A DNA stretch of 64,000 bases from the NCBI GenBank assembly GCA_943737045.1, contig CALSFV010000003.1:620001-684000 (forward strand), given 5' to 3'. Origin of the DNA: Parapristionchus giblindavisi (lineage: Eukaryota; Nematoda; Chromadorea; Rhabditida; Diplogasteridae). Both the position numbers and the translations under genes were made by a program. Shown here in pieces: positions 36,109 through 47,600 of the stretch. The notes under the pieces were generated by a model that was not told the origin of the DNA, did not search any database, and saw only the letters and a list, made by a program, of their open reading frames with translations. Within the stretch, counting starts at the first letter, position 1; each line of letters opens with the position of its first letter.

Positions 36109-36740
36109 CATGGGAATGGTGTGAACTCACATATCCCGATTTTCACGAAAATTGCAGGGTTTACTAAATCGACTGTGCTGATTTCAAGTCTGCTTTAAAA
36201 ACCTGCAAAATGTTTTTCTGGAGCGAGTTATAGTCCGACGAAAAGTGATTTTTTTAAATGTTTCAAATGATTGTTCAGCTGATTTCCCTGAGCAATATAA
36301 TCATAATCATCTTTTTCCACTCCAAGCTGCGTCGTGGTCAAGTCTTACGATGTTTGGTTGGTATTCCGGAGGGATCTTTTGTCATTTAAAAAATTTTATC
36401 ACCCATGAATCAGAAAAAGAAGTTCACTGCCGGGGAATCGAACCAGCCCCTTCCGGAATACCAGCAAAACATCATACCACCTTAAAATGCTGCAGTAGGA
36501 TTTGAGCGAGAATATAAGAGAAGAGAAGAGCGATAAAATTCACATCGAGTGAAGAAAAAAGCTGAAAAATCAGCTGAAAATGGCTTGAAAAGTAAAAAAA
36601 TCGCTCTTTTCCGGTCTATAACTCGCTTCAGAAAAACATTTCGCAGGTTTTTAATGCAGATTTGGAATCAGCGTATTCGAGTTAGTATTCCCTGCAACTT
36701 TCGTGAAAATAGGGAAATGTGAGTTCACACCATTCCCATG
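36109..36740 (-). mobile_element. 632-bp fold-back element with tRNA-like pol III boxes (first of seven copies)
   Basis: Long imperfect inverted arms of about 175 bp (CATGGGAATGGTGTGAACTC at both ends) are flanked by TTA (36106-36108, 36741-36743), and removal restores CACACTTAGCAATG of the 98-bp satellite. On the minus strand a perfect B box GGTTCGATTCC (36434-36444) lies downstream of an A-box-like AAGGTGGTATGATG, as in a tRNA. Both arms also share TATTCCGGA(A/G)GG. The other copies are at 37322-37953, 38535-39165, 39747-40378, 40960-41591, 42173-42804 and 43386-44016. The tRNA fold is poor; it is tRNA-derived at best. Confidence 0.85.
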
Positions 36741-36798
36741 TTAGCAATGTTCCTTAAGTTAAGGAAGTCTTAGCGTTAGCTCCCGTGATACTATATTG

Positions 36799-36976
36799 TA
36801 GTTTATAATAATATATTTATCGCATCTTGGAGAAGAGAGAAAAGAAGTGAGAAAAGAGAACAATCAAAATACATATTATGACAAGAAGTTGCGACGATAT
36901 AGTTGCAATTACTGGATTTCATCTTTTACAGAATTACTAAATACATGAGGAGAGGTCGATGCTACAATAGTTAGAT
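36799..36976. mobile_element. 178-bp insert in the 98-bp satellite, variant 2
   Basis: Related to the insert at 35888 but with an 8-bp flanking duplication CTATATTG (36791-36798, 36977-36984). No clear TIR and no coding sequence. It is repeated in each 1213-bp unit, which shows it inserted before amplification. Confidence 0.75.
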
Positions 36977-39900
36977 CTATATTGATCTACTTAAAGATTC
37001 TATCGATTCAGTTACCATTCACACTTAGCAATGTTCCTTTAGTTACGGTAGTCTTAGCGTTAGCTCCCGTGATACTATATTGTAGTTTATAATAATAATT
37101 ATAATAATATATTTATCGCATCTTGGAGAAGAGAGAAAAGAAGTGAGAAAAGAGAACAATCAAAATACATATTATGACAAGAAGTTGCGACGATATAGTT
37201 GAAATTACTGGATTGCAACTTTTACAGAATTACTAAATGCATGAGGAGAGGTCGATGCTACAATAGTTAGATTTATATTGATCTACTTAAATTCTATCGA
37301 TTTAGTTACCATTCACACTTACATGGGAATGGTGTGAACTCACATATCCCGATTTTCACGAAAATTGCAGGGTTTACTAAATCGACTGTGCTGATTTCAA
37401 GTCTGCTTTAAAAACCTGCAAAATGTTTTTCTGGAGCGAGTTATAGTCCGACGAAAAGTGATTTTTTTAAATGTTTCAAATGATTGTTCAGCTGATTTCC
37501 CTGAGCAATATAATCATAATCATCTTTTTCCACTCCAAGCTGCGTCGTGGTCAAGTCTTACGATGTTTGGTTGGTATTCCGGAGGGATCTTTTGTCATTT
37601 AAAAAATTTTATCACCCATGAATCAGAAAAAGAAGTTCACTGCCGGGGAATCGAACCAGCCCCTTCCGGAATACCAGCAAAACATCATACCACCTTAAAA
37701 TGCTGCAGTAGGATTTGAGCGAGAATATAAGAGAAGAGAAGAGCGATAAAATTCACATCGAGTGAAGAAAAAAGCTGAAAAATCAGCTGAAAATGGCTTG
37801 AAAAGTAAAAAAATCGCTCTTTTCCGGTCTATAACTCGCTTCAGAAAAACATTTCGCAGGTTTTTAATGCAGATTTGGAATCAGCGTATTCGAGTTAGTA
37901 TTCCCTGCAACTTTCGTGAAAATAGGGAAATGTGAGTTCACACCATTCCCATGTTAGCAATGTTCCTTAAGTTAAGGAAGTCTTAGCGTTAGCTCCCGTG
38001 ATACTATATTGTAGTTTATAATAATATATTTATCGCATCTTGGAGAAGAGAGAAAAGAAGTGAGAAAAGAGAACAATCAAAATACATATTATGACAAGAA
38101 GTTGCGACGATATAGTTGCAATTACTGGATTTCATCTTTTACAGAATTACTAAATACATGAGGAGAGGTCGATGCTACAATAGTTAGATCTATATTGATC
38201 TACTTAAAGATTCTATCGATTCAGTTACCATTCACACTTAGCAATGTTCCTTTAGTTACGGTAGTCTTAGCGTTAGCTCCCGTGATACTATATTGTAGTT
38301 TATAATAATAATTATAATAATATATTTATCGCATCTTGGAGAAGAGAGAAAAGAAGTGAGAAAAGAGAACAATCAAAATACATATTATGACAAGAAGTTG
38401 CGACGATATAGTTGAAATTACTGGATTGCAACTTTTACAGAATTACTAAATGCATGAGGAGAGGTCGATGCTACAATAGTTAGATTTATATTGATCTACT
38501 TAAATTCTATCGATTTAGTTACCATTCACACTTACATGGGAATGGTGTGAACTCACATATCCCGATTTTCACGAAAATTGCAGGGTTTACTAAATCGACT
38601 GTGCTGATTTCAAGTCTGCTTTAAAAACCTGCAAAATGTTTTTCTGGAGCGAGTTATAGTCCGACGAAAAGTGATTTTTTTAATGTTTCAAATGATTGTT
38701 TAGCTGATTTCCCTGAGCAATATAATCATAATCATCTTTTTCCACTCCAAGCTGCATCGTGGTCAAGTCTTACGATGTTTGGTTGGTATTCCGGAGGGAT
38801 CTTTTGTCATTTAAAAAATTTTATCACCCATGAATCAGAAAAAGAAGTTCACTGCCGGGGAATCGAACCAGCCCCTTCCGGAATACCAGCAAAACATCAT
38901 ACCACCTTAAAATGCTGCAGTAGGATTTGAGCGAGAATATAAGAGAAGAGAAGAGCGATAAAATTCACATCGAGTGAAGAAAAAAGCTGAAAAATCAGCT
39001 GAAAATGGCTTGAAAAGTAAAAAAATCGCTCTTTTCCGGTCTATAACTCGCTTCAGAAAAACATTTCGCAGGTTTTTAATGCAGATTTGGAATCAGCGTA
39101 TTCGAGTTAGTATTCCCTGCAACTTTCGTGAAAATAGGGAAATGTGAGTTCACACCATTCCCATGTTAGCAATGTTCCTTAAGTTAAGGAAGTCTTAGCG
39201 TTAGCTCCCGTGATACTATATTGTAGTTTATAATAATATATTTATCGCATCTTGGAGAAGAGAGAAAAGAAGTGAGAAAAGAGAACAATCAAAATACATA
39301 TTATGACAAGAAGTTGCGACGATATAGTTGCAATTACTGGATTTCATCTTTTACAGAATTACTAAATACATGAGGAGAGGTCGATGCTACAATAGTTAGA
39401 TCTATATTGATCTACTTAAAGATTCTATCGATTCAGTTACCATTCACACTTAGCAATGTTCCTTTAGTTACGGTAGTCTTAGCGTTAGCTCCCGTGATAC
39501 TATATTGTAGTTTATAATAATAATTATAATAATATATTTATCGCATCTTGGAGAAGAGAGAAAAGAAGTGAGAAAAGAGAACAATCAAAATACATATTAT
39601 GACAAGAAGTTGCGACGATATAGTTGAAATTACTGGATTGCAACTTTTACAGAATTACTAAATGCATGAGGAGAGGTCGATGCTACAATAGTTAGATTTA
39701 TATTGATCTACTTAAATTCTATCGATTTAGTTACCATTCACACTTACATGGGAATGGTGTGAACTCACATATCCCGATTTTCACGAAAATTGCAGGGTTT
39801 ACTAAATCGACTGTGCTGATTTCAAGTCTGCTTTAAAAACCTGCAAAATGTTTTTCTGGAGCGAGTTATAGTCCGACGAAAAGTGATTTTTTTTAATGTT

Positions 39901-42900
39901 TCAAATGATTGTTTAGCTGATTTCCCTGAGCAATATAATCATAATCATCTTTTTCCACTCCAAGCTGCATCGTGGTCAAGTCTTACGATGTTTGGTTGGT
40001 ATTCCGGAGGGATCTTTTGTCATTTAAAAAATTTTATCACCCATGAATCAGAAAAAGAAGTTCACTGCCGGGGAATCGAACCAGCCCCTTCCGGAATACC
40101 AGCAAAACATCATACCACCTTAAAATGCTGCAGTAGGATTTGAGCGAGAATATAAGAGAAGAGAAGAGCGATAAAATTCACATCGAGTGGAGAAAAAAGC
40201 TGAAAAATCAGCTGAAAATGGCTTGAAAAGTAAAAAAATCGCTCTTTTCCGGTCTATAACTCGCTTCAGAAAAACATTTCGCAGGTTTTTAATGCAGATT
40301 TGGAATCAGCGTATTCGAGTTAGTATTCCCTGCAACTTTCGTGAAAATAGGGAAATGTGAGTTCACACCATTCCCATGTTAGCAATGTTCCTTAAGTTAA
40401 GGAAGTCTTAGCGTTAGCTCCCGTGATACTATATTGTAGTTTATAATAATATATTTATCGCATCTTGGAGAAGAGAGAAAAGAAGTGAGAAAAGAGAACA
40501 ATCAAAATACATATTATGACAAGAAGTTGCGACGATATAGTTGCAATTACTGGATTTCATCTTTTACAGAATTACTAAATACATGAGGAGAGGTCGATGC
40601 TACAATAGTTAGATCTATATTGATCTACTTAAAGATTCTATCGATTCAGTTACCATTCACACTTAGCAATGTTCCTTTAGTTACGGTAGTCTTAGCGTTA
40701 GCTCCCGTGATACTATATTGTAGTTTATAATAATAATTATAATAATATATTTATCGCATCTTGGAGAAGAGAGAAAAGAAGTGAGAAAAGAGAACAATCA
40801 AAATACATATTATGACAAGAAGTTGCGACGATATAGTTGAAATTACTGGATTGCAACTTTTACAGAATTACTAAATGCATGAGGAGAGGTCGATGCTACA
40901 ATAGTTAGATTTATATTGATCTACTTAAATTCTATCGATTTAGTTACCATTCACACTTACATGGGAATGGTGTGAACTCACATATCCCGATTTTCACGAA
41001 AATTGCAGGGTTTACTAAATCGACTGTGCTGATTTCAAGTCTGCTTTAAAAACCTGCAAAATGTTTTTCTGGAGCGAGTTATAGTCCGACGAAAAGTGAT
41101 TTTTTTTAATGTTTCAAATGATTGTTTAGCTGATTTCCCTGAGCAATATAATCATAATCATCTTTTTCCACTCCAAGCTGCATCGTGGTCAAGTCTTACG
41201 ATGTTTGGTTGGTATTCCGGAGGGATCTTTTGTCATTTAAAAAATTTTATCACCCATGAATCAGAAAAAGAAGTTCACTGCCGGGGAATCGAACCAGCCC
41301 CTTCCGGAATACCAGCAAAACATCATACCACCTTAAAATGCTGCAGTAGGATTTGAGCGAGAATATAAGAGAAGAGAAGAGCGATAAAATTCACATCGAG
41401 TGGAGAAAAAAGCTGAAAAATCAGCTGAAAATGGCTTGAAAAGTAAAAAAATCGCTCTTTTCCGGTCTATAACTCGCTTCAGAAAAACATTTCGCAGGTT
41501 TTTAATGCAGATTTGGAATCAGCGTATTCGAGTTAGTATTCCCTGCAACTTTCGTGAAAATAGGGAAATGTGAGTTCACACCATTCCCATGTTAGCAATG
41601 TTCCTTAAGTTAAGGAAGTCTTAGCGTTAGCTCCCGTGATACTATATTGTAGTTTATAATAATATATTTATCGCATCTTGGAGAAGAGAGAAAAGAAGTG
41701 AGAAAAGAGAACAATCAAAATACATATTATGACAAGAAGTTGCGACGATATAGTTGCAATTACTGGATTTCATCTTTTACAGAATTACTAAATACATGAG
41801 GAGAGGTCGATGCTACAATAGTTAGATCTATATTGATCTACTTAAAGATTCTATCGATTCAGTTACCATTCACACTTAGCAATGTTCCTTTAGTTACGGT
41901 AGTCTTAGCGTTAGCTCCCGTGATACTATATTGTAGTTTATAATAATAATTATAATAATATATTTATCGCATCTTGGAGAAGAGAGAAAAGAAGTGAAAA
42001 AAGAGAACAATCAAAATACATATTATGACAAGAAGTTGCGACGATATAGTTGAAATTACTGGATTGCAACTTTTACAGAATTACTAAATGCATGAGGAGA
42101 GGTCGATGCTACAATAGTTAGATTTATATTGATCTACTTAAATTCTATCGATTTAGTTACCATTCACACTTACATGGGAATGGTGTGAACTCACATATCC
42201 CGATTTTCACGAAAATTGCAGGGTTTACTAAATCGACTGTGCTGATTTCAAGTCTGCTTTAAAAACCTGCAAAATGTTTTTCTGCAGCGAGTTATAGTCC
42301 GACGAAAAGTGATTTTTTTAATGTTTCAAATGATTGTTCAGCTGATTTCCCTGAGCAATATAATCATAATCATCTTTTTCCACTCCAAGCTGCATCGTGG
42401 TCAAGTCTTACGATGTTTGGTTGGTATTCCGGAGGGATCTTTTGTCATTTAAAAAATTTTATCACCCATGAATCAGAAAAAGAAGTTCACTGCCGGGGAA
42501 TCGAACCAGCCCCTTCCGGAATACCAGCAAAACATCATACCACCTTAAAATGCTGCAGTTAGGATTTGAGCGAGAATATAAGAGAAGAGAAGAGCGATAA
42601 AATTCACATCGAGTGGAGAAAAAAGCTGAAAAATCAGCTGAAAATGGCTTGAAAAGTAAAAAAATCGCTCTTTTCCGGTCTATAACTCGCTTCAGAAAAA
42701 CATTTCGCAGGTTTTTAATGCAGATTTGGAATCAGCGTATTCGAGTTAGTATTCCCTGCAACTTTCGTGAAAATAGGGAAATGTGAGTTCACACCATTCC
42801 CATGTTAGCAATGTTCCTTAAGTTAAGGAAGTCTTAGCGTTAGCTCCCGTGATACTATATTGTAGTTTATAATAATATATTTATCGCATCTTGGAGAAGA

Positions 42901-44395
42901 GAGAAAAGAAGTGAGAAAAGAGAACAATCAAAATACATATTATGACAAGAAGTTGCGACGATATAGTTGCAATTACTGGATTTCATCTTTTACAGAATTA
43001 CTAAATACATGAGGAGAGGTCGATGCTACAATAGTTAGATCTATATTGATCTACTTAAAGATTCTATCGATTCAGTTACCATTCACACTTAGCAATGTTC
43101 CTTTAGTTACGGTAGTCTTAGCGTTAGCTCCCGTGATACTATATTGTAGTTTATAATAATAATTATAATAATATATTTATCGCATCTTGGAGAAGAGAGA
43201 AAAGAAGTGAGAAAAGAGAACAATCAAAATACATATTATGACAAGAAGTTGCGACGATATAGTTGAAATTACTGGATTGCAACTTTTACAGAATTACTAA
43301 ATGCATGAGGAGAGGTCGATGCTACAATAGTTAGATTTATATTGATCTACTTAAATTCTATCGATTTAGTTACCATTCACACTTACATGGGAATGGTGTG
43401 AACTCACATATCCCGATTTTCACGAAAATTGCAGGGTTTACTAAATCGACTGTGCTGATTTCAAGTCTGCTTTAAAAACCTGCAAAATGTTTTTCTGGAG
43501 CGAGTTATAGTCCGACGAAAAGTGATTTTTTTAATGTTTCAAATGATTGTTTAGCTGATTTCCCTGAGCAATATAATCATAATCATCTTTTTCCACTCCA
43601 AGCTGCATCGTGGTCAAGTCTTACGATGTTTGGTTGGTATTCCGGAGGGATCTTTTGTCATTTAAAAAATTTTATCACCCATGAATCAGAAAAAGAAGTT
43701 CACTGCCGGGGAATCGAACCAGCCCCTTCCGGAATACCAGCAAAACATCATACCACCTTAAAATGCTGCAGTAGGATTTGAGCGAGAATATAAGAGAAGA
43801 GAAGAGCGATAAAATTCACATCGAGTGGAGAAAAAAGCTGAAAAATCAGCTGAAAATGGCTTGAAAAGTAAAAAAATCGCTCTTTTCCGGTCTATAACTC
43901 GCTTCAGAAAAACATTTCGCAGGTTTTTAATGCAGATTTGGAATCAGCGTATTCGAGTTAGTATTCCCTGCAACTTTCGTGAAAATAGGGAAATGTGAGT
44001 TCACACCATTCCCATGTTAGCAATGTTCCTTAAGTTAAGGAAGTCTTAGCGTTAGCTCCCGTGATACTATATTGTAGTTTATAATAATAATAATAATAAT
44101 AATATATTTATCGCATCTTGGGGAAGAGAGAAAAGAAGTGAGAAAATAGAACAATCAAAATACATATTATGACAAGAAGTTGCGACGATATAGTTGCAAT
44201 TACTGGATTTCATCTTTTACAGAATTACTAAATACATGAGGAGAGGTCGATGCTACAATAGTTAGATCTATATTGATCTACTTAAAGATTCTATCGATTC
44301 AGTTACCATTCACACTTAGCAATGTTCCTTTAGTTACGGTAGTCTTAGCGTTAGTTCCCGTAATACTATATTGGTCTACTTAAACATCTTCCTTA

Positions 44396-44504
44396 TGCAC
44401 TGTTACATTTGCCTTACGTGTCTACGCCGTAACCCCCTCCGTCGCGTAGGACAGGCGGCGGAGGGGGTTACGGCGTAGACACGTAAGGCAAATGTAACAG
44501 AGCA
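44396..44504. mobile_element. 109-bp fold-back element with TTA target, copy 2
   Basis: A near-perfect hairpin (TGCACTGTTACATTTGCC and its inverse, centre CGCGTAGGACAGGCGGCG) is flanked by TTA at 44393-44395 and 44505-44507. It belongs to the same family as 35644-35760 but with more intact arms. Confidence 0.9.
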
Positions 44505-44518
44505 TTAGCGCTAAACAA

Positions 44519-44588
44519 TTTATATATATATTTATATATTTATATATATATATATATATATATTTATTTATGTATTTATATATATATG
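44519..44588. repeat. (TA)n/TTTATATA microsatellite
   Basis: About 70 bp of TATATA with TTTA interruptions just inside the 3' end of the Helitron-like element. Confidence 0.9.
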
Positions 44589-44598
44589 GGGGGGGGTT

Positions 44599-44641
44599 CG
44601 GGGGGTTTCCCCCCGATAGTCGCGCCGTTAGGCGCGGCTAG
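44599..44641 (+). other. Helitron-like 3' terminus: two hairpins and CTAG
   Basis: The first hairpin is CGGGGGG-TTT-CCCCCCG (44599-44615). The second is AGTCGCGCC-GTTA-GGCGCGGCT (44618-44639, one G-T pair). The element ends CTAG (44638-44641) followed by T. A CG-rich hairpin close to CTRR is the standard Helitron end signal; here it overlaps the CT instead of lying about 10 nt upstream. Confidence 0.78.
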
Positions 44642-47600
44642 TAGAGAGAGAGAGAGAGAAGAGGAGGAGGAGGGGGGGAATCGCTCTTCACTCACATACA
44701 CAAAAGACACATACACACCTCCCCTACCGCCGCGACGGCGACCAACGCCACCTAACCCGTCTAGCCTACGCCGTATACTGAATTTATACTTTAAAATTTC
44801 CCTGATCGCATTTTAAATTGATTTTTTGTCGTGAAAATAGAAAAAAATAGGACAAAATTGCCAGTGTGACTAGTTCAGCGTTGCGTGCGCTCTGTAAAAC
44901 TGTGTTCACTAAATTCGTCATACCAAATTACATATTTGTGGCTGAAAAAAGTATGCGATTTGATCCAGGCTCAAGCAAGTTACGGTCTAGACTATCTATG
45001 CATGGGGATAGGGAAAGGGAGGGGGAGCGAGAGGGAGGCGTACTCTATCCATTGCGTCTCTGTACGACCAGAGCGAATCAGTGTATCTTTATTCGTACAT
45101 TTGCAATTTAATTTGACACCTGATAATTAGCTCAAGACAAGCTGAACTCATATAAACTCACAACCGCTCATCTGTAACGCGAAATCGACAGATAACGCGG
45201 CAATCGTAACAATTCGCACTTAAATCAACACAACTTGCTTCAACCTTATCCGTTCGAGCTGCGGAAGCGCGCGTTCGACGTCTCGTAACGTCCGCTATGC
45301 TGTACAGGTAAAAGTTCGAATTTTCAGGAGCTAATTCGAGCGGGAAATGGCCATACCTGTGGACGTTTCTCACTTTTTCGTGATTGTGGTTGCTGGTGAG
45401 ACTGGACATGCTCTACTATTTGATATAGCTCAATATTTTCATAAATATTTTTATTGTAAATCCGAGATATGGTTATAGTGAGAGATGGATATAGAGAGAG
45501 AAGGAGAGAAGAGGAGGAGGAGGGGGGGAATCGCTCTTCACTCACATACACAAAAGACACATACACACCTCCCCTACCGCCGCGACGGCGACCAACGCCA
45601 CCTAACCCGTCTAGCCTACGCCGTATACTGAATTTATACTTTAAAATTTCCCTGATCGCATTTTAAATTGATTTTTTGTCGTGAAAATATTAAAAAAATA
45701 GGACAAAATTGCCAGTGTGACTAGTTCAGCGTTGCGTGCGCTCTCTAAAACTGTGTTCACTAAATTCGTCATACCAAATTACATATTTGTGGCTGAAAAA
45801 AGTATGCGATTTGATCCAGGCTCAAGCAAGTTACGGTCTAGACTATCTATGCATGGGGATAGGGAAAGGGAGGGGGAGCGAGAGGGAGGCGTACTCTATC
45901 CATTGCGTCTCTGTACGACCAGAGCGAATCAGTGTATCTTTATTCGTACATTTACAATTTAATTTGACACCTGATAATTAGCTCAAGACAAGCTGAACTC
46001 ATATAAACTCACAACCGCTCATCTGTAACGCGAAATCGACAGATAACGCGGCAATCGTTACAATTCGCACTTAAATCACCACAATTTGCTTGAAACTTAT
46101 CCGTTCGAGCTGCGGAAGCGCGCGTTCGACGTCTCGTAACGTCCGCTATGCTGTACAGGTAAAAGTGCGAATTTTCAGGAGCTAATTCGAGCGGGAAATG
46201 GCCATACATGGGGCCGTTTTGCACTTTTTTGTGTCTATGGTTCCTGTTGAGACTGGACATGCTCTACTATTTCATATAGCTCAATATTTTCATAAATATT
46301 TTTATTGTAAATCCGAGATATGGTTATAGTGAGAGATGGATATAGAGAGAGAGAAGAGGAGGAGGAGGGGGGGGAATCGCTCTTCACTCACATACACAAA
46401 AGACACATACACACCTCCCCTACCGCCGCGACGGCGACCAACGCCACCTAACCCGTCTAGCCTACGCCGTATACTGAATTTATACTTTAAAATTTCCCTG
46501 ATCGCATTTTAAATTGATTTTTTGTCGTGAAAATAGAAAAAAATAGGACAAAATTGCCAGTGTGACTAGTTCAGCGTTGCGTGCGCTCTGTAAAACTGTG
46601 TTCACTAAATTCGTCATACCAAATTACATATTTGTGGCTGAAAAAATATGCGATTTGATCCAGGCTCAAGCAAGTTACGGTCTAGACTATCTATGCATGG
46701 GGATAGGGAAAGGGAGGGGGAGCGAGAAGGAGGCGTACTCTATCCATTGCGTCTCTGTACGACCAGAGCGAATCAGTGTATCTTTATTCGTACATTTACA
46801 ATTTTATTTGACACCTGATAATTAGCTCAAGACAAGCTGAACTCATATAAACTCACAACCGCTCATCTGTAACGCGAAATAGACAGATAACGCGGCAATC
46901 GTAACAATTCGCACTTAAATCAACACAACTTGCTTCAACCTTATCCGTTCGAGCTGCGGAAGCGCGTGTTCGACGTCTCGTAACGTCCGCTATGCTGTAC
47001 AGGTAAAAGTTCGAATTTTCAGGAGCTAATTCGAGCGGGAAATGGCCATACCTGTGGACGTTTCTCACTTTTTCGTGATTGTGGTTGCTGGTGAGACTGG
47101 ACATGCTCTACTATTTGATATAGCTCAATATTTTCATAAATATTTTTATTGTAAATCCGAGATATGGTTATAGTGAGAGATGGATATAGAGAGAGAGAGA
47201 TGAGGAGGAGGAGGGGGGGAATCGCTCTTCACTCACATACACAAAAGACACATACACACCTCCCCTACCGCCGCGACGGCGACCAACGCCACCTAACCCG
47301 TCTAGCCTACGCCGTATACTGAATTTATACTTTAAAATTTCCCTGATCGCATTTTAAATTAATTTTTTGTCGTGAAAATAGAAAAAAATAGGACAAAATT
47401 GCCAGTGTGACTAGTTCAGCGTTGCGTGCGCTCTGTAAAACTGTGTTCACTAAATTCGTCATACCAAATTACATATTTGTGGCTGAAAAAAGTATGCGAT
47501 TTGATCCAGGCTCAAGCAAGTTACGGTCTAGACTATCTATGCATGGGGATAGGGAAAGGGAGGGGGAGCGAGAGGGAGGCGTACTCTATCCATTGCGTCT

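Larger units (their letters stand above)
35888..44380. repeat. 1213-bp composite tandem array, seven copies
   Basis: The period is 1212-1213 bp; the fold-back part starts at 36109, 37322, 38535, 39747, 40960, 42173 and 43386. Each unit holds one 632-bp fold-back element, two copies of a 173-190 bp insert and pieces of the 98-bp satellite monomer. Copies are almost identical, with a few diagnostic changes (GCTGCGTCG in the first two, GCTGCATCG after; GTGAAG early, GTGGAG late). A minus-to-plus 86-codon frame within the unit is lost by indels in three copies and is not a gene. Confidence 0.95.
31879..44641 (+). mobile_element. 12.8-kb Helitron-like element
   Basis: The segment starts TCCCATATG at 31879 and ends CTAG at 44641, placed between A (31878) and T (44642). 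Removing it rejoins GATGGATA and TAGAGAGAG, exactly as in intact satellite units, with no target duplication. A 5'-TC, a 3'-CTRR, a CG-rich hairpin just before the end and insertion between A and T are the hallmarks of Helitrons. No Rep/helicase coding sequence is visible, so it is non-autonomous. Its cargo is mariner relics, a 98-bp satellite, several fold-back elements and a 7-copy 1213-bp tandem array. Confidence 0.82.

Noticed and set aside
36434..36500. Functional tRNA gene within the fold-back element
   Set aside because: The B box is perfect but the T stem has mismatches and the anticodon arm is unclear.
36245..36505. 86-codon open frame in the 1213-bp array
   Set aside because: It lies inside the fold-back element and spans the tRNA-like boxes; it is lost by one-base indels in three of seven copies.
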